Source: Anaerolineaceae bacterium
Lineage (GTDB): Bacteria; Chloroflexota; Anaerolineae; Aggregatilineales; Phototrophicaceae
Assembly: GCA_002699585.1 (NCBI GenBank)
Contig: PABP01000014.1
Location: 682,001 to 746,000, forward strand
Direction of reading: 5' to 3'
Length of the DNA stretch: 64,000 bases
Position numbers and translations under genes: made by a program. Positions 51,885 through 60,884 of this stretch are shown piece by piece. Below the pieces are notes generated by a model that saw nothing but the letters and a program-made list of their open reading frames with translations, had not been told where the DNA came from and searched no databases. How positions within the stretch are numbered: the first letter of the stretch is position 1; the number at the start of each line of letters is the position of its first letter.

Positions 51885-51912
51885 CGTAGGGGCAAGGCAT
51901 TGCCTTGCCCTG
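51885..51912 (+). repeat. GTAGGGGC palindromic repeat
   Basis: GTAGG precedes GGGCAAGGCA-T-TGCCTTGCCC, arms of 10 bases (51890-51910). A half-related word (TCGTAGAGCC) lies about 25 bases upstream. Confidence 0.75.
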
Positions 51913-51959
51913 ATTCAGTTCATATTGCATATCCCGAGTAGCTTAGGGGCAAATATATT

Positions 51960-52130
51960 GGTACGTATACTAAATAACGTGGCAAGTCGATTTTCTTTGG
52001 CCCTCATCCCCCAGCCCCCTTCTCCCCCAGGCGAAGGGGGTTCGAAAGAGGTTACTAAAGTCCCTCTCCTGGGGGAGAGGGATACAGGGTGAGGGCTGAA
52101 ACGCCGTCCACGCTATTGTGCATGGCTACT
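51960..52130. mobile_element. 171-bp MITE, copy 2, with 8-bp target duplication
   Basis: This copy has the same length and nearly the same sequence as 28555-28725, from GGTACGTATACTAAATAACG to CATGGCTACT. It is flanked by AATATATT on both sides (51952-51959 and 52131-52138), unlike the AATGTATT of copy 1, as expected for independent insertions. The interrupted target is again a GGGGC...GTGCC palindrome (TTAGGGGCA on the left, GTGCC on the right). There is no coding capacity; a transposase acting in trans is not in the window. Confidence 0.8.
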
Positions 52131-52160
52131 AATATATTGTGCCTTTTATTGCTCAAGTAT

Positions 52161-52188
52161 CGTAGGGACGCAGCATGCTGTGTCCGTC
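52161..52188 (+). repeat. GTAGGGAC palindromic repeat
   Basis: CGTAG precedes GGACGCAGCATGCTGTGTCC (52166-52185), two 10-base arms with one mismatch pair of the G/T kind. It lies just beyond the stop of the convergent toroid gene. Confidence 0.75.
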
Positions 52189-52206
52189 ATGAGGTTGCTG
52201 ATTGGC

Positions 52207-53673
52207 TCATTCCAACGCAAACCGCATCGTCACCGGCCCATCCGACCCGAACTTGATGCGCAGCTTGTCATCATCCTGATTCACAGTAACCGGCGTATCC
52301 GGTCGATCCAGCTCAATCGTCAGCCCGGGTAATGCCCACCGATTGTCTCCGATCATATCCTTGCTGGCTCCCGTAACGCGCACCTGGAAGATATACTGCA
52401 CGTCGTCCGCTTCCTTGCTGGAAAGTTGCAGTTGATTGGGTTCACAGGTCGCTTGCACCAGCGAGTAGGACCGCAGCCGCAGCCAGCCGATTTTGCCATC
52501 GGGCATCACCCAATGGGCCGTCGCCGGGTGGAACTGGTTGGTCCGTTCTTCATTCAAGTTATCCGCTTCAGCACCTAGCATGAGCTTTTCCGAGAGCCAT
52601 GCCGTAACTGTGCGATTGGGTTCGATGGTACGCTCAACCATCTGCTCCCCTGGGAACGCCACAAATTTGGGGAGGACGTCTTCTGGCGGCAGGGCTTCCA
52701 CTAAGGCGACGACTGGCATCAGGTAAAAGTCAGCCGCATGGTCAAAGGGCTGGCTGACGTCCGGCAGCGGCGCCAGTTCCGATGATTGTACCGCGCCAAT
52801 CCACAGGCCACTAGCCGCTAGATAGTCCGTCATGTCCATGCCATAACTGCGATCATACGGGCCGCATAAGTTGCGCATGCCCGCATGATAAAAATCGGCC
52901 ATATCGCGCCATAGACCCGTTTCCATCTCCGCGCCCAACTGACGATATGCATCGGTTGTGCCATACTTGCGCCATAGCGCCAGCGCATAAAAATCGATGC
53001 CGTAATACGTTGGCGAATTGTACTCATTGAAGGTGTCGTTGCGTTTGAACAAGCTGTAAATCAGTTCGGCTTGCTCAAAAGCATATGTTTGCCATTCGGC
53101 ATGGTCGAAGCGACGTCCGGCATCATCCAGCAGGAAGGCACTCATCAAAGAGATATTCGTATATTCAGCGTCCACCTTGCGCCAGAACGCGCCTTCTGCC
53201 GCCAGTTTGATTGACTGCACCATCTTGGCTTGTAGCGCTTCTGGGATGTCTGCCTCGAACTCCCGCAGCAGGATGATGAACACCGTGCAGATGAACTCGC
53301 GCCAATTGGGGTCGTAGTCTTTCCAGATGATCGGATCGTTGCCGGGGTGGTCTTCTCCTGGATACCGATAAAATGTGCCATGATAGGGTGTACCCGGTTC
53401 ATCGAATTGATAGGTCAGGATGGACTCGATAGCCTGGTAGGCGCGTGCGAGGTCCCCATCTTGACGCCGCATGAACAAGCCTGCCGCGTACCATACGGAA
53501 TCACGTACAGTGAAGGCCCGGTCTATCATTTCTTTCGGTATATCTGTAGCTGGCCCATCATCGAGTGGGTGCCGTAAGAGGCCCATCTCATCGCCCCAGC
53601 GGGCATCGGACCATTGCATGGCAACATCAAACCAATAACGTGTTGTTTCTGGTAAATCTGCTTGTGTTTTCAT
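52207..53673 (-). CDS. Large hypothetical protein, probable alpha/alpha-toroid
   Basis: The 488-residue product is unrecognised at family level. About residues 1-330 are helical with Trp/Tyr-rich motifs (RYWFDVAMQWSDARWGDEMG, FTVRDSVWYAAGLFMRRQDG, NEYNSPTYYGIDFYALALWRKYG), the style of (alpha/alpha)6 barrels that process carbohydrates. A smaller beta-rich domain ends the protein (TIELDRPDTPVTVNQDDDKL). NSPTYYG resembles the N-x-P-x-Y words in heparinase-like and unsaturated-glucuronyl hydrolase-like folds. No signal peptide. It converges on the other toroid gene, with palindromes and a MITE between the two stops, and is likely linked to the uronate locus (inference). Confidence 0.65.
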   Translation of the reverse strand: MKTQADLPETTRYWFDVAMQWSDARWGDEMGLLRHPLDDGPATDIPKEMIDRAFTVRDSVWYAAGLFMRRQDGDLARAYQAIESILTYQFDEPGTPYHGTFYRYPGEDHPGNDPIIWKDYDPNWREFICTVFIILLREFEADIPEALQAKMVQSIKLAAEGAFWRKVDAEYTNISLMSAFLLDDAGRRFDHAEWQTYAFEQAELIYSLFKRNDTFNEYNSPTYYGIDFYALALWRKYGTTDAYRQLGAEMETGLWRDMADFYHAGMRNLCGPYDRSYGMDMTDYLAASGLWIGAVQSSELAPLPDVSQPFDHAADFYLMPVVALVEALPPEDVLPKFVAFPGEQMVERTIEPNRTVTAWLSEKLMLGAEADNLNEERTNQFHPATAHWVMPDGKIGWLRLRSYSLVQATCEPNQLQLSSKEADDVQYIFQVRVTGASKDMIGDNRWALPGLTIELDRPDTPVTVNQDDDKLRIKFGSDGPVTMRFALE

Positions 53674-53891
53674 AAAGCTGCCTCAAAGAAAAGTCATCAT
53701 CGATAAGTCAAAAATAGTCACATCAGATGCCAAGCCTACCATGCCCTGTGCTGGCCTGCGATGTCCAATTTATGAACGCCCCATGCCCGACAAAAGCCAC
53801 TCTACTATCCGAACTTTCAGCCATTCTTGTTTAATTCTTACACAAGGATCATGCTCACGTTACCCGTACGTGTCATGATAGGGGCATAGGT

Positions 53892-53906
53892 TCGATATAC
53901 TATCGA
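53892..53906. promoter_or_regulatory. Promoter -10 with overlapping inverted repeat ahead of ytxH-like gene
   Basis: TCGATA-TAC-TATCGA is a perfect inverted repeat that contains TATACT (53896-53901), a good -10 hexamer. It lies just before the ribosome binding site (GAGGAGG) of the YtxH gene, so a regulator bound here would block the promoter. Confidence 0.5.
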
Positions 53907-53922
53907 CAGAGGAGGCATCACA

Positions 53923-54168
53923 ATGAGTGAGCGCATTTATTATAGTCAGGACGCGAAAGCACAGGCCCAACGCCAAACCACATTGGCCATCATACTTATG
54001 CTATCCGTAGGTGTGAGCATCGGCGCGGTTCTCGGTATCCTCTTCGCACCGGATTCCGGTGAGAAAACCCGTGAAGAACTGGGTAGCGCGGTAGAAGGCC
54101 GCGTCAAGGATGTTGAGTCCCAGGTGAAGGACCTTCGTAAGCAGGTTGATGAGCGCCTGAGCGCCTAA
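53923..54168 (+). CDS. YtxH-domain protein
   Basis: This 81-residue membrane-anchored protein has one hydrophobic helix (about 21-43, with GVSIGAVLGILFAPDSGEKTRE as the YtxH hallmark: glycine-rich end followed by APxSGxxTR) and then a charged coiled coil (VEGRVKDVESQVKDLRKQV). YtxH proteins are small envelope-stress-associated proteins of unknown mechanism. GAGGAGG stands ten bases before the ATG. A terminator follows directly. Confidence 0.88.
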   Translation: MSERIYYSQDAKAQAQRQTTLAIILMLSVGVSIGAVLGILFAPDSGEKTREELGSAVEGRVKDVESQVKDLRKQVDERLSA

Positions 54169-54200
54169 GCCCGCCCTGACAACCAAGTACCAAACAGAAG

Positions 54201-54228
54201 TCTCCCAGGCACCCCCTGGGGGATTTTT
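54201..54228 (+). terminator. Rho-independent terminator after ytxH-like gene
   Basis: TCTCCCAGG (54201-54209) pairs with CCTGGGGGA (54215-54223) with one G/T wobble and is followed by six T. Confidence 0.85.
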
Positions 54229-54436
54229 TATTTCCACCCATGCGCCGGATCGGGCAGGATCGAGCGTGGTGCCTGCTAATTTGCCGTCCGATGCCGCATC
54301 CGCCGTGCCTGGATATACTGTAGTTCGAAGATTGGTTCTTTTTAGATACTTTTCTGGTGTCGAAAATTGGGTATCCAAAATTGTTATATAGCCGTCATAA
54401 TTGAGTCATACATGCATACGAACAGGGATTAGGGAC

Positions 54437-55225
54437 ATGGCTGTGGATACGAGTGCGATCATTTGGGAATATGTGATACCCATTATTGGGGCGTACCTGA
54501 TGGCCTGGGCCATTCATCGGCTGGCAGGCAGATTTTCAGATCGCATCATTGGCCTGAGTGGGTATGCACCCCAGGGCATGCGCGTGCCACAGGAACGAAA
54601 AAATACCCTGCGCGAGTTGTTCAGGAGTGCCATTAGCTTTATGGCATTCTTGATTGCCACCATCGTGACCCTGGGGCTTTTTATTGACACGACCACCCTG
54701 GTATGGACGATGGGTCTGTTCAGTGCGGCCTTTGGCCTGGGCGCTCGCCCGATCATCAGTGACTATCTGACGGGCATCAGCTTTATTTTTGGCAACATGT
54801 TCGATATTGGCGACAAGGTCGAAATTTTGGGTGTGGAAGGCCATATCGAGCGCATTTCGTTGAATATGGTGTCGGTACGCTCAACCCAGGGCGAATTGTT
54901 CGTCGTCCCCAATGGCGAAGTGCGCGTGGTCAGGAACTTCAGTCGCGGGAGTTTTTCTTCTGCCGATGTGACCATCAAGGTTGACAGTGCGGATCTGGCG
55001 AAAACGATGGACATCCTCAACAGGTTCACGGAAGAAGCCAGCGAGATATTCCCGGAAATCGTGCGACCGCTGCAGGTGATTAGCCCACACGGGATGATGG
55101 GCAAACAAATCGAGTTGATGATATTGGCCAAAGTGCAGTTCGGCAAAGCCACTGGCATGCGGCTGAAATTGCTCGATGCCATCTACAAGCGGCTGGCTGA
55201 CGCTGAAATTGAACTGGCCTCCTGA
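54437..55225 (+). CDS. MscS-family mechanosensitive channel, short form
   Basis: The 262-residue protein has three membrane helices at about 10-27, 63-84 and 88-110. The pore helix/beta-domain core includes AAFGLGARPIISDYLTGISF, GDKVEILGVEGHIERISLN and VPNGEVRVVRNFSRG, and a C-terminal alpha/beta domain follows. It should open under membrane tension. The ATG at 54437 with AGGGA upstream is preferred; an upstream in-frame TTG has no site. Its relation to the MscS fragment at the window start is one of family only. Confidence 0.9.
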   Translation: MAVDTSAIIWEYVIPIIGAYLMAWAIHRLAGRFSDRIIGLSGYAPQGMRVPQERKNTLRELFRSAISFMAFLIATIVTLGLFIDTTTLVWTMGLFSAAFGLGARPIISDYLTGISFIFGNMFDIGDKVEILGVEGHIERISLNMVSVRSTQGELFVVPNGEVRVVRNFSRGSFSSADVTIKVDSADLAKTMDILNRFTEEASEIFPEIVRPLQVISPHGMMGKQIELMILAKVQFGKATGMRLKLLDAIYKRLADAEIELAS

Positions 55226-55554
55226 CCCTGATTTGCTGCCATATCACGCAGAAAACGGGCGGCTTTTTGGGTCGTCCGAGGGCCGATTTTGGCCGATTTG
55301 CGGGGGAAATGGCCGTTTGTTGCCTTATTTAGCAGCTAGGGAATAGAAAAGTTTTGAGCGAGTGCTGAGTGCTGAGTTTTGAGTGCTGAGTCTTGTTCTC
55401 TGCTGGCTGACCTGGGTGCTGAAAACGGCTTTTGCATGGTGACAGACGCCTCTCGCTGGTGACAGGGTAGCACAGTTTTAGCATGAAAAGCGTTCCATAT
55501 GGTACGATTTTTGGCGATTGTGATAGATAACTTTCTCCGTGTCGCGTGGCTAAG
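55226..55554. other. Intergenic region with short direct repeats
   Basis: This 330-base stretch precedes the AT-rich nuclease-NACHT gene. It holds a cluster of GAGTGCTGAGT-type direct repeats (55359-55392), two copies of GGCCGATTT (55281-55300), and two copies of TGGTGACAG (about 55437 and 55459). No open frame, tRNA or terminator is convincing. The simple repeats may mark a recombination or insertion boundary. Confidence 0.4.
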
Positions 55555-55583
55555 TTGCTACATGGTACAACGATATATATACT
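55555..55583 (+). promoter_or_regulatory. Promoter of the nuclease-NACHT gene
   Basis: TTGCTA (55555-55560) and TATACT (55578-55583) are 17 bases apart. Transcription should begin near 55590, leaving almost no leader before ATG 55595 but about 32 bases before TTG 55622. Confidence 0.6.
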
Positions 55584-55594
55584 AAAATTATTAC

Positions 55595-58500
55595 ATGTCG
55601 TCCTGCCAGGAGTTAAGTTGTTTGAGTCTCAAAGATATTCCTCAGACTTTTGATCCAGCTTCTGAAGAAGATGTTCGGTATGCCGTTGCGTGTTACTTTA
55701 GAGAATTAGGGTTCGACGAGGACCAGCTTCGATTTGAGACAAACTTCAGCATTACATTAGGACACAATGCCATTATTGTGAACAGAGGAAGGAGTGCAAC
55801 GACTTCTATTGGTAGAAGTGACTTGCTCCTTACGTATGGTGATACCAACATCGCAATTGTGGAAACCAAGGCCCCTGACCACACGCTTGTTTCAAAGGAT
55901 GCTGAACAAGCGATATCGTACGCTCGTTTGCTACGCCAAATTGCCCCATTTGCAATTGTTACGAATGGCACAGACATCGAAGTATATGATGTGTTCGCAG
56001 ATCAGTTAAAGCAATTGAAAGATCCTGAAGACTCAAAGTGGAATCAAAACGGGCGCTCGATTTTGGCGATCGGTGATGACGTTAAGTACGATGCGGCGAG
56101 AAAACTTATTGGGATTAGTAGTTCGACAGTGCAGAAGTTCTGTGAAAGCCAAGTGGAAACAAACTTACTAGATCTAAAAGGTGATCATAAAGACAGTAGG
56201 TTATATGTTCCTCAGCTATACATTTCACGTGCAGAACTTGTACACCACTTCAATCGCTGGCTTGATAATAATATAACGACTTGCTTTGCGATTTCTGGTG
56301 AGTCCGGCACCGGAAAGACTAATTTCATGTGTGCCGTAGCGGAATCGCTAATAGATACACACTTCGTCCTCTTTTATTCCGCAAGTAGGATTTTCCCTAA
56401 TCTATCGGAAAAAATACGAAATGACTTCATTTGGGAGTTTCATCGTGACCAGCATTTGTCGTACATTGTCGACAGACTAGATGACATTGCTCAAACTCAC
56501 AATCGTAAGTTGATAATATTCGTTGATGGACTTGATGAAATTCCTATGGAACAGCGGCAGTTCAAAGCTGAACTGATTGATATTGTAGGCAAATTGAAGG
56601 AACGTAATATCAAACTTTGTCTGTCATGCAAATCGTTTGATTGGCAAGAATTTGTCATTGATAATGGACAATTCGTGAACTATCTAGGAGAGAATATTTA
56701 TTCTCCAACACGCACCATAGGATCAGGAAATAGCGAGAATCAAAGAATTGGTATTAATTTGTCAAACTTTGATTCAGATGAAATTCAATTGGCATTTGAC
56801 AAATATAAGTCAGCTTTTGCATTAACTGGTGAACTGGAAGGCGAAACTCGCGAAGAGTGTAGGATGCCAATTATGCTCAGACTATTATCTGAGGCATATG
56901 ACCATACCAATATAGATATTCCAAAAACACTTAAGAATCGTGAACTGTTCGATCTCTACTGGGAAAGACGATTGTCTAGCATCGATAGTAGACATAGAGC
57001 TCTTGCCGAGATCATACTTTTTAGACTGGCTGGAGCGTGTGTAGCAGGTAATTTGCACCAAGTAGCTGCCGACGATTTACGCACGTCAGAATGGACTCGA
57101 GGGCATGAAGATGCGCTCCAGGATCTTCTACGTACTGGATTGATTCGTCTCATCGTAGAAAATAACGAGAAGAAACTTTTGTTCGGTTTCGAGAAATTGA
57201 GAAGTTACGTTTATACAGTAAGAGCAAATAAGTGGCCAACTACTGATGCAATCGAACTAGTTGATCAAGTAGAAATCGCTTGCGAATCGGCTATAGGGAT
57301 TGAGGCAGTTGAATTCTATCTGACCACAGTTGATCACGGCCAAAGTGAACTTCTTGCTCGTGTTGCAGAGCTGAATCTGCCGTTATTTTTGAATATTATT
57401 TCTGAGCTAGATCTGAGTGACTCCATTTCCCAAAATAATAGAGAGGAAGACCAATCACAAGCAGTAGTAGATCGTCTGCTGCAATTTGCGTTTACAGCTG
57501 ACGTGCTTTTCCGAAAATATTTTTTTGCTATTTTCGCCCGATTATTCTTTAACGGTCAAATTGGGGTCGGTGTGCTTGTTTCTGAAGATTTGTCTTTCCT
57601 AACCATGCGTGCTCGCACGAGCCAGCGCCCTGAACCCTTAGTTATCGGTAAACCAGAAATTATTGGTGAAATAATACGTGGCCCAATGTCAGCGAACACA
57701 TACAATGAGTTTTGGCCGGTAGGGACCAACTATTTGGGTAGCAATAAGATATATACTCACGTACCTCAGATATTTGCCTATGACAATTTGGCCAATGAAT
57801 TGCGCAAAACTTTTAAAGAGAGACTGCTATATGAAGACACATCGCCACATATCCTTGTTGACCGCATCTGGTCCGTACTGCGCTTCAAACCCATCCTTTG
57901 GTATGAAGAAGATGGTGAAGCAGTAAGAAAAAAATACGTCCAGATGTTGGGGTATGAGATAGATGACATTGTAGACGGTCTACCAGTTTCTATTCTCAAG
58001 CGCAAGGTGTATGACCTACTTCTTGATTACAAGTCTAAATTTCCAAATAATCATCATGTAAGTCAAATGAGCGATCACGAAAGAACCTCGTTTTTCAGAT
58101 ATCGAGATATTAGATGTGTGTATTTTGCACTTGATCTCTATGAACGACATGGTGATGTCGTTCCTCTGCCAATCAAGAAATTCGAGTGGAGAAATGTACC
58201 CGATTCCCAACTGGAAACGAATGTGCTTGCTTATATCGATGCTGTTTTCCGCCAGGTAATTAAGTCGTATAGGTCGCTACTAGAAAACAATTTTCCCAAT
58301 TTAGTTGATGAAATGATGTTGTCTAGGCACAGGGATTCTCAGATCATTGTGCATGTATCGTATCATCGGGGAGGACTGCCAAGCTTTGCATTGGCAGTGT
58401 TGCCAGACATTGAAAGCAATGATCCAATTATCATGGACTACAATCCAAGCTCTGAGGATTCTCTGTTTAACCAGAAAGCTACCCGCAAAATGCTAAAGGG

Positions 58501-58768
58501 TTGGCGAAACACCACAAGTGATGGATTCGGACAAACTGAAATCACATGGAAAGGTACAAAACAAAGGGCTTTTATATATTTGGTGAAATCATTTGACCAC
58601 AGGTCGCCAGTCATCAGTCTCACGTACCGTATGCTTGGGAGCGAGATTCGCCACCTAATGAATTTATCTTTCCCCAGCTGGAGTTACGATTCTCCCGAAG
58701 AGGAAGCATACTATCTGTTGGTTGACAGATATTTTTTCTTGAAAAATATGCGTTCCCAAAACAATTAG
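55595..58768 (+). CDS. PD-(D/E)XK nuclease fused to NACHT/STAND-like ATPase, candidate defence protein
   Basis: The 1057-residue protein has three parts. Residues about 20-190 look like the HsdR-type N-terminal nuclease: D76 (GRSDLLL), E90 and K92 (IVETKAP) form the PD-(D/E)XK core, followed by EQAISYARLL and IVTNGTDIEVYD. Residues about 225-480 are a NACHT-like ATPase: Walker A GESGTGKT at 235-242 and Walker B LIIFVDGLDEIP around 307-317. The rest (about 500-1057) is unrecognised and may be the sensor. This plan fits STAND anti-phage proteins that cut DNA on sensing phage. Helicase motifs of type I R subunits are absent. The gene is clearly AT-rich relative to neighbours, suggesting transfer. 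TTG at 55622 with AGGAG at 55608-55612 may be the true start, since ATG 55595 has no site. Confidence 0.8.
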   Translation: MSSCQELSCLSLKDIPQTFDPASEEDVRYAVACYFRELGFDEDQLRFETNFSITLGHNAIIVNRGRSATTSIGRSDLLLTYGDTNIAIVETKAPDHTLVSKDAEQAISYARLLRQIAPFAIVTNGTDIEVYDVFADQLKQLKDPEDSKWNQNGRSILAIGDDVKYDAARKLIGISSSTVQKFCESQVETNLLDLKGDHKDSRLYVPQLYISRAELVHHFNRWLDNNITTCFAISGESGTGKTNFMCAVAESLIDTHFVLFYSASRIFPNLSEKIRNDFIWEFHRDQHLSYIVDRLDDIAQTHNRKLIIFVDGLDEIPMEQRQFKAELIDIVGKLKERNIKLCLSCKSFDWQEFVIDNGQFVNYLGENIYSPTRTIGSGNSENQRIGINLSNFDSDEIQLAFDKYKSAFALTGELEGETREECRMPIMLRLLSEAYDHTNIDIPKTLKNRELFDLYWERRLSSIDSRHRALAEIILFRLAGACVAGNLHQVAADDLRTSEWTRGHEDALQDLLRTGLIRLIVENNEKKLLFGFEKLRSYVYTVRANKWPTTDAIELVDQVEIACESAIGIEAVEFYLTTVDHGQSELLARVAELNLPLFLNIISELDLSDSISQNNREEDQSQAVVDRLLQFAFTADVLFRKYFFAIFARLFFNGQIGVGVLVSEDLSFLTMRARTSQRPEPLVIGKPEIIGEIIRGPMSANTYNEFWPVGTNYLGSNKIYTHVPQIFAYDNLANELRKTFKERLLYEDTSPHILVDRIWSVLRFKPILWYEEDGEAVRKKYVQMLGYEIDDIVDGLPVSILKRKVYDLLLDYKSKFPNNHHVSQMSDHERTSFFRYRDIRCVYFALDLYERHGDVVPLPIKKFEWRNVPDSQLETNVLAYIDAVFRQVIKSYRSLLENNFPNLVDEMMLSRHRDSQIIVHVSYHRGGLPSFALAVLPDIESNDPIIMDYNPSSEDSLFNQKATRKMLKGWRNTTSDGFGQTEITWKGTKQRAFIYLVKSFDHRSPVISLTYRMLGSEIRHLMNLSFPSWSYDSPEEEAYYLLVDRYFFLKNMRSQNN

Positions 58769-58840
58769 ACATGTGTTTCCCTCGATCATATGGCACAGTG
58801 ATAACGTACCTTCTGTCAAAGGTCCATGTTCTCGAAATCT

Positions 58841-59791
58841 TTACTTCAGCAGCCTCGGATCGAGGGCATCGCGCAGGCCATCGCCCACAAAGTTAAAACC
58901 GAGCACGGTAATCATGATAGTCGCGCCGGGGAAAATGGCGTACCACCAGGCATTGGTGAAGAAGTTGCGCCCCTGGTCAACCATCGTGCCCCAACTGGCA
59001 TTCGGAATTTCCACGCCCAGCCCCAAAAAGCTCAGGGTCGATTCCGACAGAATGGCCCCGGCCACGCCCAATGACGCCAGCACAATCGAAGGCGCAATCG
59101 CGTTCGGCAGCAGGTGCCGGACCATAATCTGAATATTGGTGGCCCCGGTCGCTTTGGCCGCGATAACGTACTCGCGCTCCTTGATGGTCAGGACCTGGCT
59201 GCGCATCATACGGGCATCACTCGCCCAGCCGATCAGCCCCAGCGCGAAGAAAATACTCACATGGCGCGTCGAGAGACCGATGCCTTCCAGGGCACTGAAC
59301 AGGCCAATCTGCGCCTGGTCGATGATGGCCACCCACACAATCAGGAACATCAGGCCGGGGATGGCAAAGACGGCATCCGTAATGCGCATGATGATGTCGT
59401 CCACGATGCCGCCAAACCAGCCGGAAATCAGGCCCAGGCTGATGCCGATGGTGATGGCCACGCTCTGGGCGATGAAGGCGATCAGCATGGAAATGCGCGC
59501 GCCGTGTATCAGGCGGCTGAGGATATCGCGCCCGAATTCGTCCGTCCCCAGCAGGTATTCGCTATTGGGGGCCACGAGGCGGTTCATCGCGCTGATTTTG
59601 TTGGGGTCATGCGGCGCAATGACTTCAGCGAAGGCCGCTGCGAATATAATGATGGTCACGATAATGAGGCCGAAAACCGCTACCCGGTTGGAGGCAAACG
59701 CGCGGATGAATCGGCGGCGCATGGTGATGGGTTCAGTCAGGCCATCATCGGCACTGAGTACGGCGACCTGGTTAGAAGTGGGTGACGTCAT
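58841..59791 (-). CDS. Opp/Dpp-type ABC importer permease (DppC-like), second system
   Basis: The 316-residue permease has a first helix (about 37-58), a loop with GTDEFGRDILSRLIHGAR, and the EAA loop EYVIAAKATGATNIQIMVRHLLP, ending GFNFVGDGLRDALDPRL as is usual for DppC. It is the last gene visible in its operon. The usual ATPase genes do not follow; the convergent nuclease-NACHT gene ends 72 bases away. ATPases must be encoded elsewhere or be shared with the first importer. Confidence 0.94.
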   Translation of the reverse strand: MTSPTSNQVAVLSADDGLTEPITMRRRFIRAFASNRVAVFGLIIVTIIIFAAAFAEVIAPHDPNKISAMNRLVAPNSEYLLGTDEFGRDILSRLIHGARISMLIAFIAQSVAITIGISLGLISGWFGGIVDDIIMRITDAVFAIPGLMFLIVWVAIIDQAQIGLFSALEGIGLSTRHVSIFFALGLIGWASDARMMRSQVLTIKEREYVIAAKATGATNIQIMVRHLLPNAIAPSIVLASLGVAGAILSESTLSFLGLGVEIPNASWGTMVDQGRNFFTNAWWYAIFPGATIMITVLGFNFVGDGLRDALDPRLLK

Positions 59792-59849
59792 ATCGAACGC
59801 TCTTTACGCAGCAAACTAAATAGTGGCATGGTGCCATAGTCGGCAGTCA

Positions 59850-59878
59850 GCCATTGGTGGTTAGCCATCGGTGGTTAG
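59850..59878. repeat. Short tandem duplication between permease genes
   Basis: GCCATTGGTGGTTA and GCCATCGGTGGTTA follow one another directly in the 83-base gap between the two permeases and run into the stop of the DppB-like gene. It looks like a small local duplication without obvious function. Confidence 0.5.
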
Positions 59879-60819
59879 CCATAACGGATACGCGGATCAA
59901 GCACCGCGTACATAATATCGGTGATGAGATTGACGATCAGGTATACGAACGCGCCCAGCAGCAGGATGCCCATAATAACCGGGGTATCGCGCTGCAAAAT
60001 CGCCGGGACAATCGCACGTCCCAGGCCGGGCCAGTTGAAGATCGTCTCGGTCACCAGTGCGCCAGTCATCAAGCCCGCGACCTGCAAACCGACCACGGTC
60101 AGCACCGGAATGATGGCATTGCGCAGGTGGTGGCGGATCAGTACCGTGCGGCCCTTTAAGCCCTTGGCACGCGCCGTATTGATGTAATCCTGCCCAGCGA
60201 CTTCCAGCATGGCGGAGCGCGCCACACGGGCGATGATCGCCGACAGGTTGGTGCCCAGCACCAGCGAGGGCAAAATCATGTAATAGGGGTTGCCATCGCC
60301 ATAGCCCGCCACCGGGAATATGGCAATGCCGGTCGTATTTGATGACAGCAATAATTGCGCCACCAACCCCTGCCAGAATACGGGCATCGATAGGCCAACC
60401 AACGCAAAGACCATCAGCGCATGGTCGATCCAGGTGTACTGTTTGATGGCGGAAATCACACCTGCGGGGATGCCAATAATCAAGGCGACGGTCATGCCGC
60501 CGAGCATCAATTGCAGCGTGCGCGGCAATCGGTAGCCAATAATATCAATCACGTCTTCGCGTTGAATGAAAGAACGCCCCAGGTCAAAGCGCATCATATC
60601 CCCCAAAAAATCGAGGTACTGCTCATGGAACGGGCGATCAATGCCCAGGTTCTCGCGCATAGCCTGTAACTGCTCTTGCGACAGTCGGTTGACCTCTTCG
60701 CCCAGGACGACCTTGATGGGGTCACCGGGCATGGCATAGGCCAGCATAAAGACAATCGTATAGATGATGAAGACGGTGGGGATGACCTGTATCAGGCGCC
60801 GCGTAATGTATCTAATCAA
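59875..60819 (-). CDS. Opp/Dpp-type ABC importer permease (DppB-like), second system
   Basis: The 314-residue membrane protein has six helices. It begins MIRYITRRLIQVIPTVFIIY and shows the family loop LQAMRENLGIDRPFHEQYLDFLG, the EAA loop YINTARAKGLKGRTVLIRHHL and the end ITDIMYAVLDPRIRYG. It lies between the binding-protein gene, from which a hairpin separates it, and the DppC-like gene. Confidence 0.95.
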   Translation of the reverse strand: MIRYITRRLIQVIPTVFIIYTIVFMLAYAMPGDPIKVVLGEEVNRLSQEQLQAMRENLGIDRPFHEQYLDFLGDMMRFDLGRSFIQREDVIDIIGYRLPRTLQLMLGGMTVALIIGIPAGVISAIKQYTWIDHALMVFALVGLSMPVFWQGLVAQLLLSSNTTGIAIFPVAGYGDGNPYYMILPSLVLGTNLSAIIARVARSAMLEVAGQDYINTARAKGLKGRTVLIRHHLRNAIIPVLTVVGLQVAGLMTGALVTETIFNWPGLGRAIVPAILQRDTPVIMGILLLGAFVYLIVNLITDIMYAVLDPRIRYG

Positions 60820-60884
60820 GTCTGCTTCCTGACAAAAGCATGTTGCCCCAGCAAGCGGGGCGTCAAATAGAGGGTATGCCCACC

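Noticed and set aside
55359-55392. CRISPR or coding tandem repeat
   Set aside because: The units are only about 7-11 bases long with no spacers and no open frame; they look like simple local duplication.
55595-58768. Type I restriction R subunit
   Set aside because: The nuclease domain is HsdR-like, but the ATPase has NACHT-type motifs without SF2 helicase motifs, and no hsdM or hsdS gene is adjacent.
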